A DNA stretch of 64,000 bases from positions 496,001 to 560,000 of the forward strand of contig NZ_RBTP01000012.1 in NCBI RefSeq assembly GCF_003702045.1, in the 5' to 3' direction. This document shows positions 36,053-45,842 of this stretch, in pieces; positions within the stretch are counted from its first letter, which is position 1, and the number at the start of each line of letters is the position of its first letter. The notes below the pieces were generated by a model. The model saw nothing but the letters and a program-made list of their open reading frames with translations. It was not told the origin of the DNA and did no database searches. Source of the DNA: Pseudomonas viridiflava. GTDB taxonomy: Bacteria > Pseudomonadota > Gammaproteobacteria > Pseudomonadales > Pseudomonadaceae. Made by a program: the position numbers and the translations under genes.

Positions 36053-37069
36053 ATGGCAACCATCAAGGACGTAGCAGCACTGGCCGGGATTTCCTACACG
36101 ACGGTTTCCCATGTGCTGAACAAGACCCGCCCGGTCAGTGAACCGGTCCGGCTCAAGGTTGAGGCCGCCATCGCGCAACTGGATTATGTGCCCAGTGCGG
36201 TGGCTCGTTCGCTCAAGGCTAAAAGCACGTCGACCATCGGCTTGCTGATTCCCAATGGGATGAACCCTTACTTCGCCGAGCTGGCCCGTGGTATCGAGGA
36301 CTACTGCGAGCGCAACGGTTTCTGCGTGATTCTCTGCAACTCGGATGATAATCCCGAGAAGCAGCGCGGCTACCTGCGCGTTTTGCTGGAGAAGCGGGTG
36401 GACGGCCTGATCGTCTCGTCGGTGGGAGGGGACGCCAGCGTTGCTGGCGGTCTTGCGGACGTTCGCACACCGCTGGTGATCGTTGACCGTGAACTGGATG
36501 GCATTGAAGCCGACATGGTTCGTATCGATCACGAGCAGGGGGCCTACCTGGCCACGCGGCACCTGCTCGACCTGGGGCACCGGCGCATCGCATGCATCGG
36601 CGGGCCGCACAACAGCCTGGTCGCCGCAATGCGTCTGACGGGTTATCGGCGTGCGATGCAGCAGGCGGTTGTCGACGTTGCCGAAGGCCTCGCCGTTCAC
36701 AGCGAATTCACCAGTTCTGCCGGTTACGAAGCCGCAGGCCGACTGCTGGACGAGCATCGGCCCACGGCAATTTTTGCCGGTAACGATGTCATCGCCATCG
36801 GCGTGTTGCGAGCGGCTGCCGAGCGAGCCATCAGTGTGCCTCGCGACCTGTCGGTTGTGGGCTTTGACGATATCGAAATCAGTCGCTACGTCTATCCGGC
36901 ACTCACCACAGTTGGGCAGTCGATCATGCAGTTGGGTGAAACGGCAGCAGAAATGCTTTTGGGCAGAATTGCATCGCCCGACGCCTTGCCCGTCGAGAAA
37001 CGGCTCGTGACGCCTGTCGTCGTGGTTCGTGAATCCACGGCTGCACCCAACCCTGCTCCTGAGCAATGA
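36053..37069 (+). CDS. rbsR: LacI-family ribose operon repressor
   Basis: A 338-residue LacI/GalR regulator. The HTH (TIKDVAALAGISYTTVSHVLN) and hinge helix (PSAVARSLKAKST) are followed by a periplasmic-binding-like ribose domain. It starts one base after the rbsC stop, so it is made from the operon it controls; the 32414-32427 palindrome is its likely target. Confidence 0.93.
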   Translation: MATIKDVAALAGISYTTVSHVLNKTRPVSEPVRLKVEAAIAQLDYVPSAVARSLKAKSTSTIGLLIPNGMNPYFAELARGIEDYCERNGFCVILCNSDDNPEKQRGYLRVLLEKRVDGLIVSSVGGDASVAGGLADVRTPLVIVDRELDGIEADMVRIDHEQGAYLATRHLLDLGHRRIACIGGPHNSLVAAMRLTGYRRAMQQAVVDVAEGLAVHSEFTSSAGYEAAGRLLDEHRPTAIFAGNDVIAIGVLRAAAERAISVPRDLSVVGFDDIEISRYVYPALTTVGQSIMQLGETAAEMLLGRIASPDALPVEKRLVTPVVVVRESTAAPNPAPEQ

Positions 37070-37098
37070 CAAGCCCCCACCGCAACGAGTAATGAGCC

Positions 37099-38019
37099 AT
37101 GCAAGCAAAAATAGTAATAGTGGGCAGTCTCAATATGGATCTGGTCATTCGCGCTCAGCGTCTACCGCGTCCTGGTGAAACATTGACCGGAGAGACATTC
37201 AATACTGTTCCCGGCGGCAAAGGTGCCAATCAGGCGGTTGCCGCTGCGCGCCTGGGGGCCGACGTAGCCATGATCGGTTGTGTCGGTGCGGATGCCTACG
37301 GTGAGCAGTTGCGGGCTGCGCTGCTGGCTGAGCGCATCGACTGCCAGGCTGTGACGGTCATCGAAGGCATCCCCACAGGCATTGCGTCGATTGTGGTCGA
37401 TGACAACAGTCAGAACGCAATTGTGATCGTGGCCGGCGGTAATGGTCAGCTGACGCCCGCCTTGATTGATCGTTTCGACGCGTTGCTGGCCGGTTCCGAC
37501 ATTGTGATTTGCCAGCTGGAAGTACCGACCGAGACAGTCTTTCACACCCTGTCGAGAGCGCGTGAGCTGGGCAAGATCGTTATTCTGAACCCGGCGCCTG
37601 CCAGCGAGCCGCTGCCGGGGAATTGGTACGGCCTGATCGATTACCTGATTCCCAACGAGAGCGAGGCGCAGGCCTTGACCGGGATCGCCGTGAACTCACC
37701 TGCGTCCGCTGAAAAAGCCGCAGCAGCATTGCTGGCGGCGGGCGCCGGCAACGTTATTGTCACGCTCGGGGAGCAGGGTACGCTGTTTGCCAGTGCTGCT
37801 GGCGTCGAACATATTCCTGCGCGGCGCGTTCAGGCCGTGGACACCACCGCCGCAGGTGATACCTTTGTCGGTGGTTTTGCGGCGGCGCTCGCCAGAGGGC
37901 AGAGCGAATCGCAGGCCATCCGCTTTGGTCAGGCTGCTGCTGCGCTGTCGGTTACCCGCGCAGGTGCGCAGCCATCCATTCCGACGTTTGAGGAAGTACA
38001 AGGATTCAATCCCACATGA
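37099..38019 (+). CDS. rbsK: Ribokinase
   Basis: A 306-residue PfkB-family kinase phosphorylating ribose to ribose 5-phosphate. [16 protein letters not shown] binds the sugar, and [14 protein letters not shown] carries the catalytic Asp and anion hole. The stop overlaps the rbsD start (ATGA). Confidence 0.96.
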   Translation: MQAKIVIVGSLNMDLVIRAQRLPRPGETLTGETFNTVPGGKGANQAVAAARLGADVAMIGCVGADAYGEQLRAALLAERIDCQAVTVIEGIPTGIASIVVDDNSQNAIVIVAGGNGQLTPALIDRFDALLAGSDIVICQLEVPTETVFHTLSRARELGKIVILNPAPASEPLPGNWYGLIDYLIPNESEAQALTGIAVNSPASAEKAAAALLAAGAGNVIVTLGEQGTLFASAAGVEHIPARRVQAVDTTAAGDTFVGGFAAALARGQSESQAIRFGQAAAALSVTRAGAQPSIPTFEEVQGFNPT

Positions 38020-38420
38020 AAAAAACACCGCTACTCAATATTGCCTTGTCCCGCGCGATCGCATCGCTGGGGCATGGTGATGTGCTGATGATTGTCGATG
38101 CTGGTATGCCCGTACCCTCGGGCGTTGAGCTGATCGACCTGGCGTTGACGCGCGGCGTCCCGGATTTCGTCAGCGTGCTGGATGTCGTGCTGAGCGAAAT
38201 GCAGGTTGAAAGCCACGTACTGGCCAGCGAAATGGCCGAGGTGAAGCCTCCGGCATTGCAGGTCATCGAGAGCCTGAATCTGGAAGATCAGTTGGGTCAC
38301 CAGCGCTGGATCAGCCATGAAGATCTGAAAATTCTGAGCCGCAAGGCCAAAGCCATCGTACGCACCGGTGAGTGCCAGCCCTACAGCAATGTGGCGCTGG
38401 TTTCCGGAGTCGTGTTCTAA
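38016..38420 (+). CDS. rbsD: D-Ribose pyranase
   Basis: A 134-residue RbsD that converts beta-pyranose to beta-furanose ribose for RbsK. The start [33 protein letters not shown] and the end [19 protein letters not shown] are conserved, with the active-site His20 (LGHGD). Coupled to rbsK by a 4-bp overlap. Confidence 0.95.
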   Translation: MKKTPLLNIALSRAIASLGHGDVLMIVDAGMPVPSGVELIDLALTRGVPDFVSVLDVVLSEMQVESHVLASEMAEVKPPALQVIESLNLEDQLGHQRWISHEDLKILSRKAKAIVRTGECQPYSNVALVSGVVF

Positions 38421-38460
38421 GCATCCAGCTTGAACGACTATTCATGACAGGGAGTTTCAT

Positions 38461-39486
38461 ATGACGTTGATTCAGTTTTCCAGACAACTCATTCGGGGAG
38501 CGCTGCTCTTGTCCATTCTGGGTGCGACCGCCGTGCAGGCTGGGCAAAAGCGTGACCTGATCATCGACACCGATCCGGGCGCAGACGATGTCGTTGCGCT
38601 CCTGCTGGCGCTGGCATCGCCTGAAGAACTCAATGTGATGGCAATCACCACCGTTGCCGGTAATGTGCGTCTGGACAAGACCTCGCGTAATGCCAGGCTG
38701 GCGCGCGAATGGGCCGGGCGTGAAGAGGTGCCGGTGTATGCCGGTGCGCCGAAGCCGTTGGTGCGCACGCCCATCTATGCGGAAAACGTGCATGGCAAAG
38801 AGGGTTTGCCCGGCGTACCGATCCATGAACCTGCCAAAGGACTGGCCGATGGCAACGCGGTTCAGTACCTGATCGAGACGCTGAGCAAGGCCAAGCCTCA
38901 CAGCATTACTCTGGCAATGCTCGGCCCGCAGACCAACCTTGCGCTCGCATTGGTGCAGGCGCCGGAAATCACTCAGGGCATCAAGGAAGTGATCGTCATG
39001 GGCGGCGCGCACTTCAACGGCGGCAATATCACCCCGTCCGCCGAATTCAATATTTTTGCCGATCCTCACGCGGCCCAGATCGTCCTGGCCAGCGGCGTGA
39101 AGCTGACCTACGTGCCCTTGGACGTGACCCATAAGATTCTCACCAGCGAAAAACGCCTCCAGCAGATTGCTGCGTTGAATAATCAGGCAGGCAAGCTGGT
39201 GGAAGGGATTCTGAATGAGTACGTCAAGCTGGACATGGAGCATTACGGTCTGCCCGGTGGCCCTGTGCATGACGCCAGTGTGATCGCCTGGATGCTCAAG
39301 CCTGAGTTGTTCTCTGGCCGGCAGATAAACGTGGCGATCGACACTCGCGAAGGGATCGGCTTTGGCCAGACCGTCGCCGACTGGAATGGCACCCTCAAGC
39401 AACCGCAGAACGTGTTCTGGGTCGAGAACGGTGACGCTCAGGGTTTCTTCGACCTGCTGACCGAACGTCTGGCCCGGTTGAAGTGA
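38461..39486 (+). CDS. Exported nucleoside hydrolase (IunH/Rih family)
   Basis: A 341-residue Ca-dependent nucleoside hydrolase releasing ribose from nucleosides. The N-terminal DTDPGADDVVALLLAL metal cluster and the late VHDASVIAWML Asp are present. An N-terminal signal peptide (SRQLIRGALLLSILGATAVQAG) points to the periplasm, unlike cytosolic E. coli Rih enzymes. ACAGGGAGTTTCAT precedes the ATG, 40 bp after rbsD, so it is probably the last gene of the rbs operon. Confidence 0.92.
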   Translation: MTLIQFSRQLIRGALLLSILGATAVQAGQKRDLIIDTDPGADDVVALLLALASPEELNVMAITTVAGNVRLDKTSRNARLAREWAGREEVPVYAGAPKPLVRTPIYAENVHGKEGLPGVPIHEPAKGLADGNAVQYLIETLSKAKPHSITLAMLGPQTNLALALVQAPEITQGIKEVIVMGGAHFNGGNITPSAEFNIFADPHAAQIVLASGVKLTYVPLDVTHKILTSEKRLQQIAALNNQAGKLVEGILNEYVKLDMEHYGLPGGPVHDASVIAWMLKPELFSGRQINVAIDTREGIGFGQTVADWNGTLKQPQNVFWVENGDAQGFFDLLTERLARLK

Positions 39487-39508
39487 CCGTCTGCGCAGCC
39501 GATCCCGG

Positions 39509-39703
39509 TCAGGCAGGCAATTGCGTTGCTGCGTATCGGCTCCACACTTGAGTGATAAAGGCTCGGGCACCTTCGGTGCCCAGTTCCTTGATCAGCAGGT
39601 CAACAGCGATGATCATCAGTTCCTCCGGGGTGCCCGGGCTGTGCGAGCAATGACCTTGAGGCCACTTCGCTTTGATGTCCGCGTCGATTGAAATCACTGT
39701 CAT
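39509..39703 (-). CDS. Hypothetical 64-residue protein
   Basis: A small soluble protein beginning TVISIDADIKAKWPQGHCSHSPGTPEELM with an all-helical remainder. It is convergent with the nucleoside hydrolase. The start at 39703 follows GAGACGGAC, while the longer frame to 39751 lacks a site. I do not recognise the family. Confidence 0.55.
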   Translation of the reverse strand: MTVISIDADIKAKWPQGHCSHSPGTPEELMIIAVDLLIKELGTEGARAFITQVWSRYAATQLPA

Positions 39704-40014
39704 GTCCGTCTCATCTTCAAGAAGCACCGCACTGCTCAGGCGGCCGTGCATCGCCCGTCGTCCATATGGTCAATGGCAGTAAACCATTGTGCGAGGCATT
39801 TGACACTTCTACTTACGCATCATGAGCGCGACTTGATGTGCCCCTAAAACATGTTGTGACGATTTGCTGGCGCGCAGGTGCTTATGCCCGGTCAGACTGC
39901 GCGCGCCTTACAAGCCGCTCCGTTTCCGGGCGGTCGTGATGAGTGCAGTGCAACCAAAGCGGCGATGTGCGGTCGCACAAGGTCTGGAAAATGTTCATTG
40001 GCAAAGGAGGGTGT

Positions 40015-40347
40015 ATGCCCTGGAAATTCGCAACATTGGGTTTTGTGGTCGTGACGTCGGTTCTGGCAGGATGCAGCAGCACGCCGGAGTCGACGCCTCA
40101 GTCCGCAAGCAAGACAGAGGCTCCGGCAGGCAACTCGATCCCGGGCCGCTGTGACGCAGAGGCTGCGCAATTTGCCATCGGCAAGCAGGCCTCCATCGAA
40201 TTGCTGACCCAGGTACGCAGCCGTTCCGGTTCAATGGATGCACGCATACTGGGCCCAAACGACATGGTCACGCTTGAATACCGCTCTGAGCGCGTCAACG
40301 TCAATACCGATGCGTCCGGCAAGGTGGTCCGCGTCAACTGCGGGTAA
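40015..40347 (+). CDS. I78-family peptidase inhibitor-like lipoprotein
   Basis: A 110-residue lipoprotein with lipobox TSVLAGC and a C-terminal I78 domain: AAQFAIGKQASIELLTQVRSRSG, then ARILGPNDMVTLEYRSERVNVNTDASGKVVRVNCG. Members inhibit serine proteases of the elastase/subtilisin type, but many bacterial copies are uncharacterised. Two Cys (CDAEAA, VNCG) may form a disulfide. AAAGGAGGGTGT is an unusually perfect ribosome site. Confidence 0.85.
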   Translation: MPWKFATLGFVVVTSVLAGCSSTPESTPQSASKTEAPAGNSIPGRCDAEAAQFAIGKQASIELLTQVRSRSGSMDARILGPNDMVTLEYRSERVNVNTDASGKVVRVNCG

Positions 40348-40370
40348 ACCCTGCATTTTCAGACCGGCAT

Positions 40371-40400
40371 AAAAAAACCCCGTCAATGACGGGGTTTTTT
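40371..40400. terminator. Bidirectional rho-independent terminator
   Basis: AAAAAAA-CCCCGTCA-ATGACGGGG-TTTTTT between the convergent I78 and cold-shock genes. Confidence 0.92.
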
Positions 40401-40413
40401 CAAATCAAGTGGA

Positions 40414-40626
40414 TCAGTCCACTTTGACTTCTTCTGCCTGCATGCCTTTCTGGCCTTTAGCAGCAACGAAAGAAACGGTCTGGCCTTCTTTCAGGCTTTT
40501 GAAACCGTCGCTTTGAATTGCTTTGAAGTGTACGAACAGGTCGTCACCGCCACCTTGTGGAGTGATAAAGCCGAAGCCTTTTTCATCGTTGAACCATTTT
40601 ACGGTGCCGGTTTGGCGATTAGACAT
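40414..40626 (-). CDS. CspA-family cold-shock protein
   Basis: A 70-residue single OB-fold protein binding single-stranded nucleic acid. RNP1 is KGFGFI and RNP2 is DLFVHF, preceded by [10 protein letters not shown]. It resembles the CapB/CspD-type proteins that pseudomonads carry in several copies. GGAGATACACC precedes the start. Confidence 0.95.
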   Translation of the reverse strand: MSNRQTGTVKWFNDEKGFGFITPQGGGDDLFVHFKAIQSDGFKSLKEGQTVSFVAAKGQKGMQAEEVKVD

Positions 40627-40919
40627 GGTGTATCTCCAAGAACATAATTTTCAATAGCGTGCTGCTCAGGCCAACTGGGCACACCGGCCTATCATAGTCG
40701 AAATGTACGAAAAGACAGCTATTTAGGTGGGAACTTTGAGCGCTTGACGTAGGTATGCAGGTCATCATATTCGCCGATGGCTGAATCGGCCTGTTTGCCA
40801 ACCTGAGAGGGCGGTGTGTTGGAAGAGCCTCAAGCCCGCGTGAACAGGGGCTTGAGGCCACGTTTTAGCTGAAGCGATAACGGCAACGAAGAGGGCGTTT
40901 TTACACGCGCTATTGAAAA

Positions 40920-41228
40920 TTAATTTTTTGCTTTGGTGCAGTTTTCAGCGACGACTTTCTGCAGTTTTGCAGTCAGTTCCGGGTTTGGCGCGGTGCCTGT
41001 GTTGTTCAGTGACGCGATTTCCTTGTCCGTGAAATGGCTGTCCACCTGTTTGGCGCCACAGTCGCAGTGAGCCTTGGCGGTCTTCTCATCCAGGTTCTGC
41101 GCCTTGGCGGCACTGATGCACTCTTGAGTGAAAGTGGTGCGGGTCGCTCCATCCATTGCAGCCTGGGCTCCCAGAGGGGCCAGGATTGCAGCGCAAGCGA
41201 GGACGGCGGACAGGCGTGGAAGCTTCAT
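40920..41228 (-). CDS. Small exported protein, unknown function
   Basis: A 102-residue protein with a clear signal peptide (cleavage near GAQAAM). The mature part holds four Cys (QECISAA, AHCDCG, ENCTKA) and is otherwise helical and charged. AAGGAGAACACC precedes the start. The Cys pattern hints at disulfides or metal binding, but I recognise no family. Confidence 0.75.
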   Translation of the reverse strand: MKLPRLSAVLACAAILAPLGAQAAMDGATRTTFTQECISAAKAQNLDEKTAKAHCDCGAKQVDSHFTDKEIASLNNTGTAPNPELTAKLQKVVAENCTKAKN

Positions 41229-41478
41229 GGTGTTCTCCTTTGCTGGAAAAATTCTTACAAGGTGACGACTAGTCAGACGGCTCTGAGTCGAACCAGTTCA
41301 GATGGCGTCTAATTTCGTGTTCTTCCAATCGGCTATGCGACGCCAAGGGCTCAACTGTGGTAGGATGCGCGTCCTGTTATTTTCAAGCGTTGCGAACGGC
41401 GTGTTTTTCAGCCCGGCGCAGACAGGTTTTTTCGTACACTCCAGTCATCTGGTCCGTTTCAAGGTTGGCCGCAAGGCT
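41229..41478. other. Intergenic part of the thrS upstream region
   Basis: No gene supported. The sequence GGTAGGAT near 41359-41366 could contain a -10 element (TAGGAT) for thrS, which would place the two hairpins described below inside the leader RNA. Confidence 0.45.
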
Positions 41479-41556
41479 CCTGCCACTGTGAGGCAGGCGT
41501 ACCACCGGATCACGTACTGGCTCATCCCAACCCACGTGACCTTTGGTAGGGGTCAC
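41479..41556 (+). promoter_or_regulatory. thrS leader: two tRNA-Thr anticodon-arm-like hairpins
   Basis: Hairpin 1 (41479-41497) has a 6-bp stem CCTGCC/GGCAGG and the 7-base loop ACTGTGA, placing UGU at anticodon positions 34-36. Hairpin 2 (41536-41556) has the stem GTGACC/GGTCAC plus a U-G pair and the 7-base loop TTGGTAG, with U at position 33 and GGU at 34-36. Both triplets are threonine anticodons. A 38-base linker separates the hairpins, and hairpin 2 ends 4 bases before the AGGAGAGGAGG Shine-Dalgarno sequence. The layout matches the E. coli thrS operator, where ThrRS binds two anticodon-like arms and blocks ribosome binding. Function here is inferred. Confidence 0.75.
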
Positions 41557-41575
41557 CACTAGGAGAGGAGGCGCC

Positions 41576-43498
41576 ATGCCAACTATTACTCTTCCCGACG
41601 GCAGTCAACGCTCATTCGATCATGCGGTTTCCGTAGCTGATGTCGCGCTTTCAATCGGAGCGGGTCTGGCCAAGGCCACCGTAGCCGGTAAAGTCGATGG
41701 CAAGCTTGTCGACGCCTGCGATCTGATCGAACACGATGCCAGCCTGCAGATCATTACCCCGAAAGATCAGGAAGGACTGGAAATCATCCGTCACTCTTGC
41801 GCTCACCTGGTAGGCCATGCCGTCAAGCAGTTGTACCCCACTGCGAAAATGGTGATCGGCCCGGTGATTGATGACGGCTTCTATTACGATATCGCTTATG
41901 AGCGCCCGTTCACGCCTGACGATATGGCGGCGATCGAGCAGCGCATGCAGCAGTTGATCGAAAAAGACTACGACGTCATCAAGAAGGTAACGCCGCGTGC
42001 CGAAGTAATCGAGGTGTTCACCGCCCGTCACGAAGACTACAAGCTGCGTCTCGTCGAAGACATGCCGAACGAGCAGGCGATGGGTCTGTACTATCACGAA
42101 GAATACGTCGACATGTGCCGCGGTCCGCACGTGCCCAATACGCGCTTCCTGAAATCCTTCAAGCTGACCAAGCTGTCCGGCGCCTACTGGCGCGGCGATG
42201 CCAAGAACGAGCAATTGCAGCGCGTCTACGGCACTGCCTGGGCAGACAAGAAGCAATTGGCGGCTTACATCCAGCGTATCGAAGAAGCCGAAAAGCGCGA
42301 CCATCGCAAGATCGGCAAGCGTCTGGGCCTGTTCCATACTCAGGAAGAAGCGCCAGGCATGGTGTTCTGGCACCCTCAGGGCTGGACTCTGTATCAGGTG
42401 CTCGAACAGTACATGCGTAAGGTTCAGCACGAGAACGGCTATCTTGAGATCAAGACGCCGCAGGTGGTCGATCGTTCGTTGTGGGAAAAGTCCGGCCACT
42501 GGGCCAACTATGCCGACAACATGTTCACCACCGAGTCCGAGAGTCGCGACTACGCCATCAAGCCCATGAACTGCCCTTGCCACGTGCAGGTGTTCAATCA
42601 GGGTTTGAAGAGCTACCGCGAGCTGCCGATGCGTCTGGCCGAGTTCGGTGCCTGCCACCGCAACGAGCCCTCGGGGGCTTTGCATGGCATCATGCGGGTA
42701 CGCGGCTTTACTCAGGACGATGCGCACATCTTCTGTACCGAAGAGCAGATGCAGTCCGAGTCCGCAGCCTTCATCAAGCTGACCCTTGATGTCTACGCCG
42801 ATTTCGGCTTCAAAGACATTGAGCTCAAGTTGTCCACTCGCCCTGAAAAGCGAGTCGGCTCCGATGAGTTGTGGGACCGTGCAGAATCGGCTCTGGCAGC
42901 TGCGCTCGACAGTGCAGGCCTGCCTTACGATCTTCAGCCGGGCGAAGGTGCGTTCTACGGTCCGAAGATCGAGTTCTCCCTCAAGGATTGCCTGGGTCGT
43001 GTCTGGCAGTGCGGTACGCTGCAGCTGGACTTCAACCTGCCGATTCGCCTGAGCGCCGAGTACGTTTCGGAAGACAACAGCCGTAAGAGCCCGGTCATGC
43101 TTCACCGTGCAATCCTCGGCTCCTTCGAGCGTTTCATCGGTATTCTGATCGAGCATTACGAAGGCGCGTTCCCGGCCTGGCTGGCACCGACTCAGGCAGT
43201 GATCATGAATATCACTGATAAACAGGCTGATTTTGCCCTTGAAGTCGAAAAAACCTTGGCTCAAAGCGGGTTTCGTGCCAAGTCCGACTTGAGAAATGAA
43301 AAGATCGGCTTTAAAATCCGTGAGCATACTTTGCTCAAGGTTCCTTATCTCCTTGTGATAGGAGATCGAGAAGTTGAAATGCAAACTGTCGCTGTGCGGA
43401 CACGTGAAGGCGCTGACCTCGGCTCGATGCCGGTCGCGCAATTCGCTGAATTCCTCGCACAAGCGGTTTCCCGGCGTGGTCGCCAAGATTCGGAGTAA
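41576..43498 (+). CDS. thrS: Threonyl-tRNA synthetase
   Basis: A 640-residue class II synthetase: N-terminal TGS domain (1-61), editing domain with [16 protein letters not shown] (about 72-87), the catalytic core with [12 protein letters not shown] (zinc-binding Cys) and [31 protein letters not shown] (motif 2), and a C-terminal anticodon-binding domain. The start at 41576 follows AGGAGAGGAGG; the frame from 41543 would include the leader hairpin. It is the first gene of the thrS-infC-rpmI-rplT block. Confidence 0.97.
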   Translation: MPTITLPDGSQRSFDHAVSVADVALSIGAGLAKATVAGKVDGKLVDACDLIEHDASLQIITPKDQEGLEIIRHSCAHLVGHAVKQLYPTAKMVIGPVIDDGFYYDIAYERPFTPDDMAAIEQRMQQLIEKDYDVIKKVTPRAEVIEVFTARHEDYKLRLVEDMPNEQAMGLYYHEEYVDMCRGPHVPNTRFLKSFKLTKLSGAYWRGDAKNEQLQRVYGTAWADKKQLAAYIQRIEEAEKRDHRKIGKRLGLFHTQEEAPGMVFWHPQGWTLYQVLEQYMRKVQHENGYLEIKTPQVVDRSLWEKSGHWANYADNMFTTESESRDYAIKPMNCPCHVQVFNQGLKSYRELPMRLAEFGACHRNEPSGALHGIMRVRGFTQDDAHIFCTEEQMQSESAAFIKLTLDVYADFGFKDIELKLSTRPEKRVGSDELWDRAESALAAALDSAGLPYDLQPGEGAFYGPKIEFSLKDCLGRVWQCGTLQLDFNLPIRLSAEYVSEDNSRKSPVMLHRAILGSFERFIGILIEHYEGAFPAWLAPTQAVIMNITDKQADFALEVEKTLAQSGFRAKSDLRNEKIGFKIREHTLLKVPYLLVIGDREVEMQTVAVRTREGADLGSMPVAQFAEFLAQAVSRRGRQDSE

Positions 43499-43500
43499 TT

Positions 43501-44049
43501 ATTATTAAGCGTGAAATGAGACAAGATAAACGAGCTGCACCCAAGGCCCCGATCAATGAGAATATCTCGGCCCGCGAGGTTCGGTTAATTGGCGCTGACG
43601 GCGAGCAGATTGGCATCGTCTCGATTGATGAAGCGCTTCGTATAGCCGAAGAGTCGAAGCTGGATCTGGTAGAGATTTCTGCCGACGCAGTACCTCCTGT
43701 CTGCCGTGTGATGGATTACGGCAAGTCGATCTTCGAGAAGAAGAAGCAGGTCGCTGCAGCGAAGAAAAACCAGAAGCAGATCCAGGTTAAAGAAATCAAG
43801 TTTCGTCCAGGGACGGAGGAAGGGGATTACCAGGTAAAACTGCGCAACCTGGTACGTTTCCTGAGTGATGGGGACAGGGCCAAGGTATCGTTAAGATTCC
43901 GTGGCCGTGAGATGGCCCACCAGGAGCTGGGTATGGAATTGTTGAAGCGGGTTGAAGCTGACCTTCTTGAATACGGTTCCGTTGAACAGCATCCTAAGAT
44001 GGAAGGACGCCAGCTGATCATGGTCATCGCCCCGAAAAAGAAGAAGTAA
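43501..44049 (+). CDS. infC: Translation initiation factor IF-3 (AUU start)
   Basis: IF-3, about 182 residues, with the N-domain ([24 protein letters not shown]), linker and C-domain ([25 protein letters not shown]). The first ATG (43516) would lose the conserved IKRE residues. The correct start is one of the ATT codons at 43498, 43501 or 43504; GGAG at 43492-43495 best fits 43501 or 43504. AUU initiation is how IF-3 autoregulates in E. coli. The gene begins essentially at the thrS stop. Confidence 0.93.
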   Translation: MIKREMRQDKRAAPKAPINENISAREVRLIGADGEQIGIVSIDEALRIAEESKLDLVEISADAVPPVCRVMDYGKSIFEKKKQVAAAKKNQKQIQVKEIKFRPGTEEGDYQVKLRNLVRFLSDGDRAKVSLRFRGREMAHQELGMELLKRVEADLLEYGSVEQHPKMEGRQLIMVIAPKKKK

Positions 44050-44109
44050 CCACCAGGGCACGGCAGGCCTTGCGGTTATGTTTATCAACTGAATGCGGAG
44101 TATCCGAAC

Positions 44110-44304
44110 ATGCCAAAGATGAAGACTAAAAGTGGTGCAGCTAAGCGGTTTCTGAAAACTGCTAACGGCATCAAGCACAAACACGCTTTCAAGAGCCACA
44201 TCCTGACCAAAATGTCGACAAAGCGTAAGCGTCAACTGCGCGGAAGCAGCCTGCTGCATCCGTCCGACGTGGCGAAAGTCGAGCGCATGCTGCGCCTTCG
44301 TTAA
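44110..44304 (+). CDS. rpmI: 50S ribosomal protein L35
   Basis: A 64-residue, highly basic L35: [35 protein letters not shown] and the C-terminal [12 protein letters not shown]. Start preceded by GCGGAGTATCCGAAC. Lies between infC and rplT as in most bacteria. Confidence 0.97.
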   Translation: MPKMKTKSGAAKRFLKTANGIKHKHAFKSHILTKMSTKRKRQLRGSSLLHPSDVAKVERMLRLR

Positions 44305-44333
44305 TTTTGATCAAGATATAGAGGAAGTAACTC

Positions 44334-44690
44334 ATGGCTCGTGTTAAGCGTGGCGTCATTGCCCGTAAGCGTCACAAGAAAATTCTGAAACTTGCCAAAG
44401 GCTACTACGGCGCGCGTTCACGCGTATTCCGTGTTGCCAAGCAAGCGGTAATCAAGGCAGGCCAATACGCCTACCGTGACCGTCGTCAGAAAAAACGTCA
44501 GTTCCGCGCTCTGTGGATCGCTCGTATCAATGCTGGTGCTCGTGTTAACGGTCTGTCCTACAGCCGTTTCATCGCTGGCCTGAAAAAAGCGTCCATCGAG
44601 ATCGACCGCAAGGTTCTGGCTGATCTGGCAGTGAACGAAAAAGCGGCGTTTGCTGCGATTGTCGAGAAAGCTAAAGCCACTTTGGCCTAA
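44334..44690 (+). CDS. rplT: 50S ribosomal protein L20
   Basis: A 118-residue L20 with the basic N-terminal tail ([28 protein letters not shown]) and globular C-domain ([24 protein letters not shown]). L20 represses its own operon in E. coli. GAGGAAGTAACTC precedes the ATG. Two hairpins follow before pheS. Confidence 0.97.
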
Positions 44691-44702
44691 GTCCCCGACA
44701 AT

Positions 44703-44729
44703 CACCGGCTCCGATTTTCGGAGCCGGTG
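44703..44729 (+). terminator. Stem-loop after rplT
   Basis: CACCGGCTCCGA-TTT-TCGGAGCCGGTG, a 12-bp perfect stem. No U-run follows directly, so it may be an RNA-processing or stability hairpin rather than a full terminator. Confidence 0.6.
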
Positions 44730-44740
44730 TTGAACGTCAT

Positions 44741-45810
<1,070 letters not shown>

Positions 45811-45842
45811 GTCGCACGTAACGAATCTTTCAGGAGAGCAGG

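Noticed and set aside
41651..43486. 611-residue open frame on the minus strand opposite thrS
   Set aside because: It lies entirely antisense to thrS, has no family features or ribosome site, and results from the GC-rich codon pattern.
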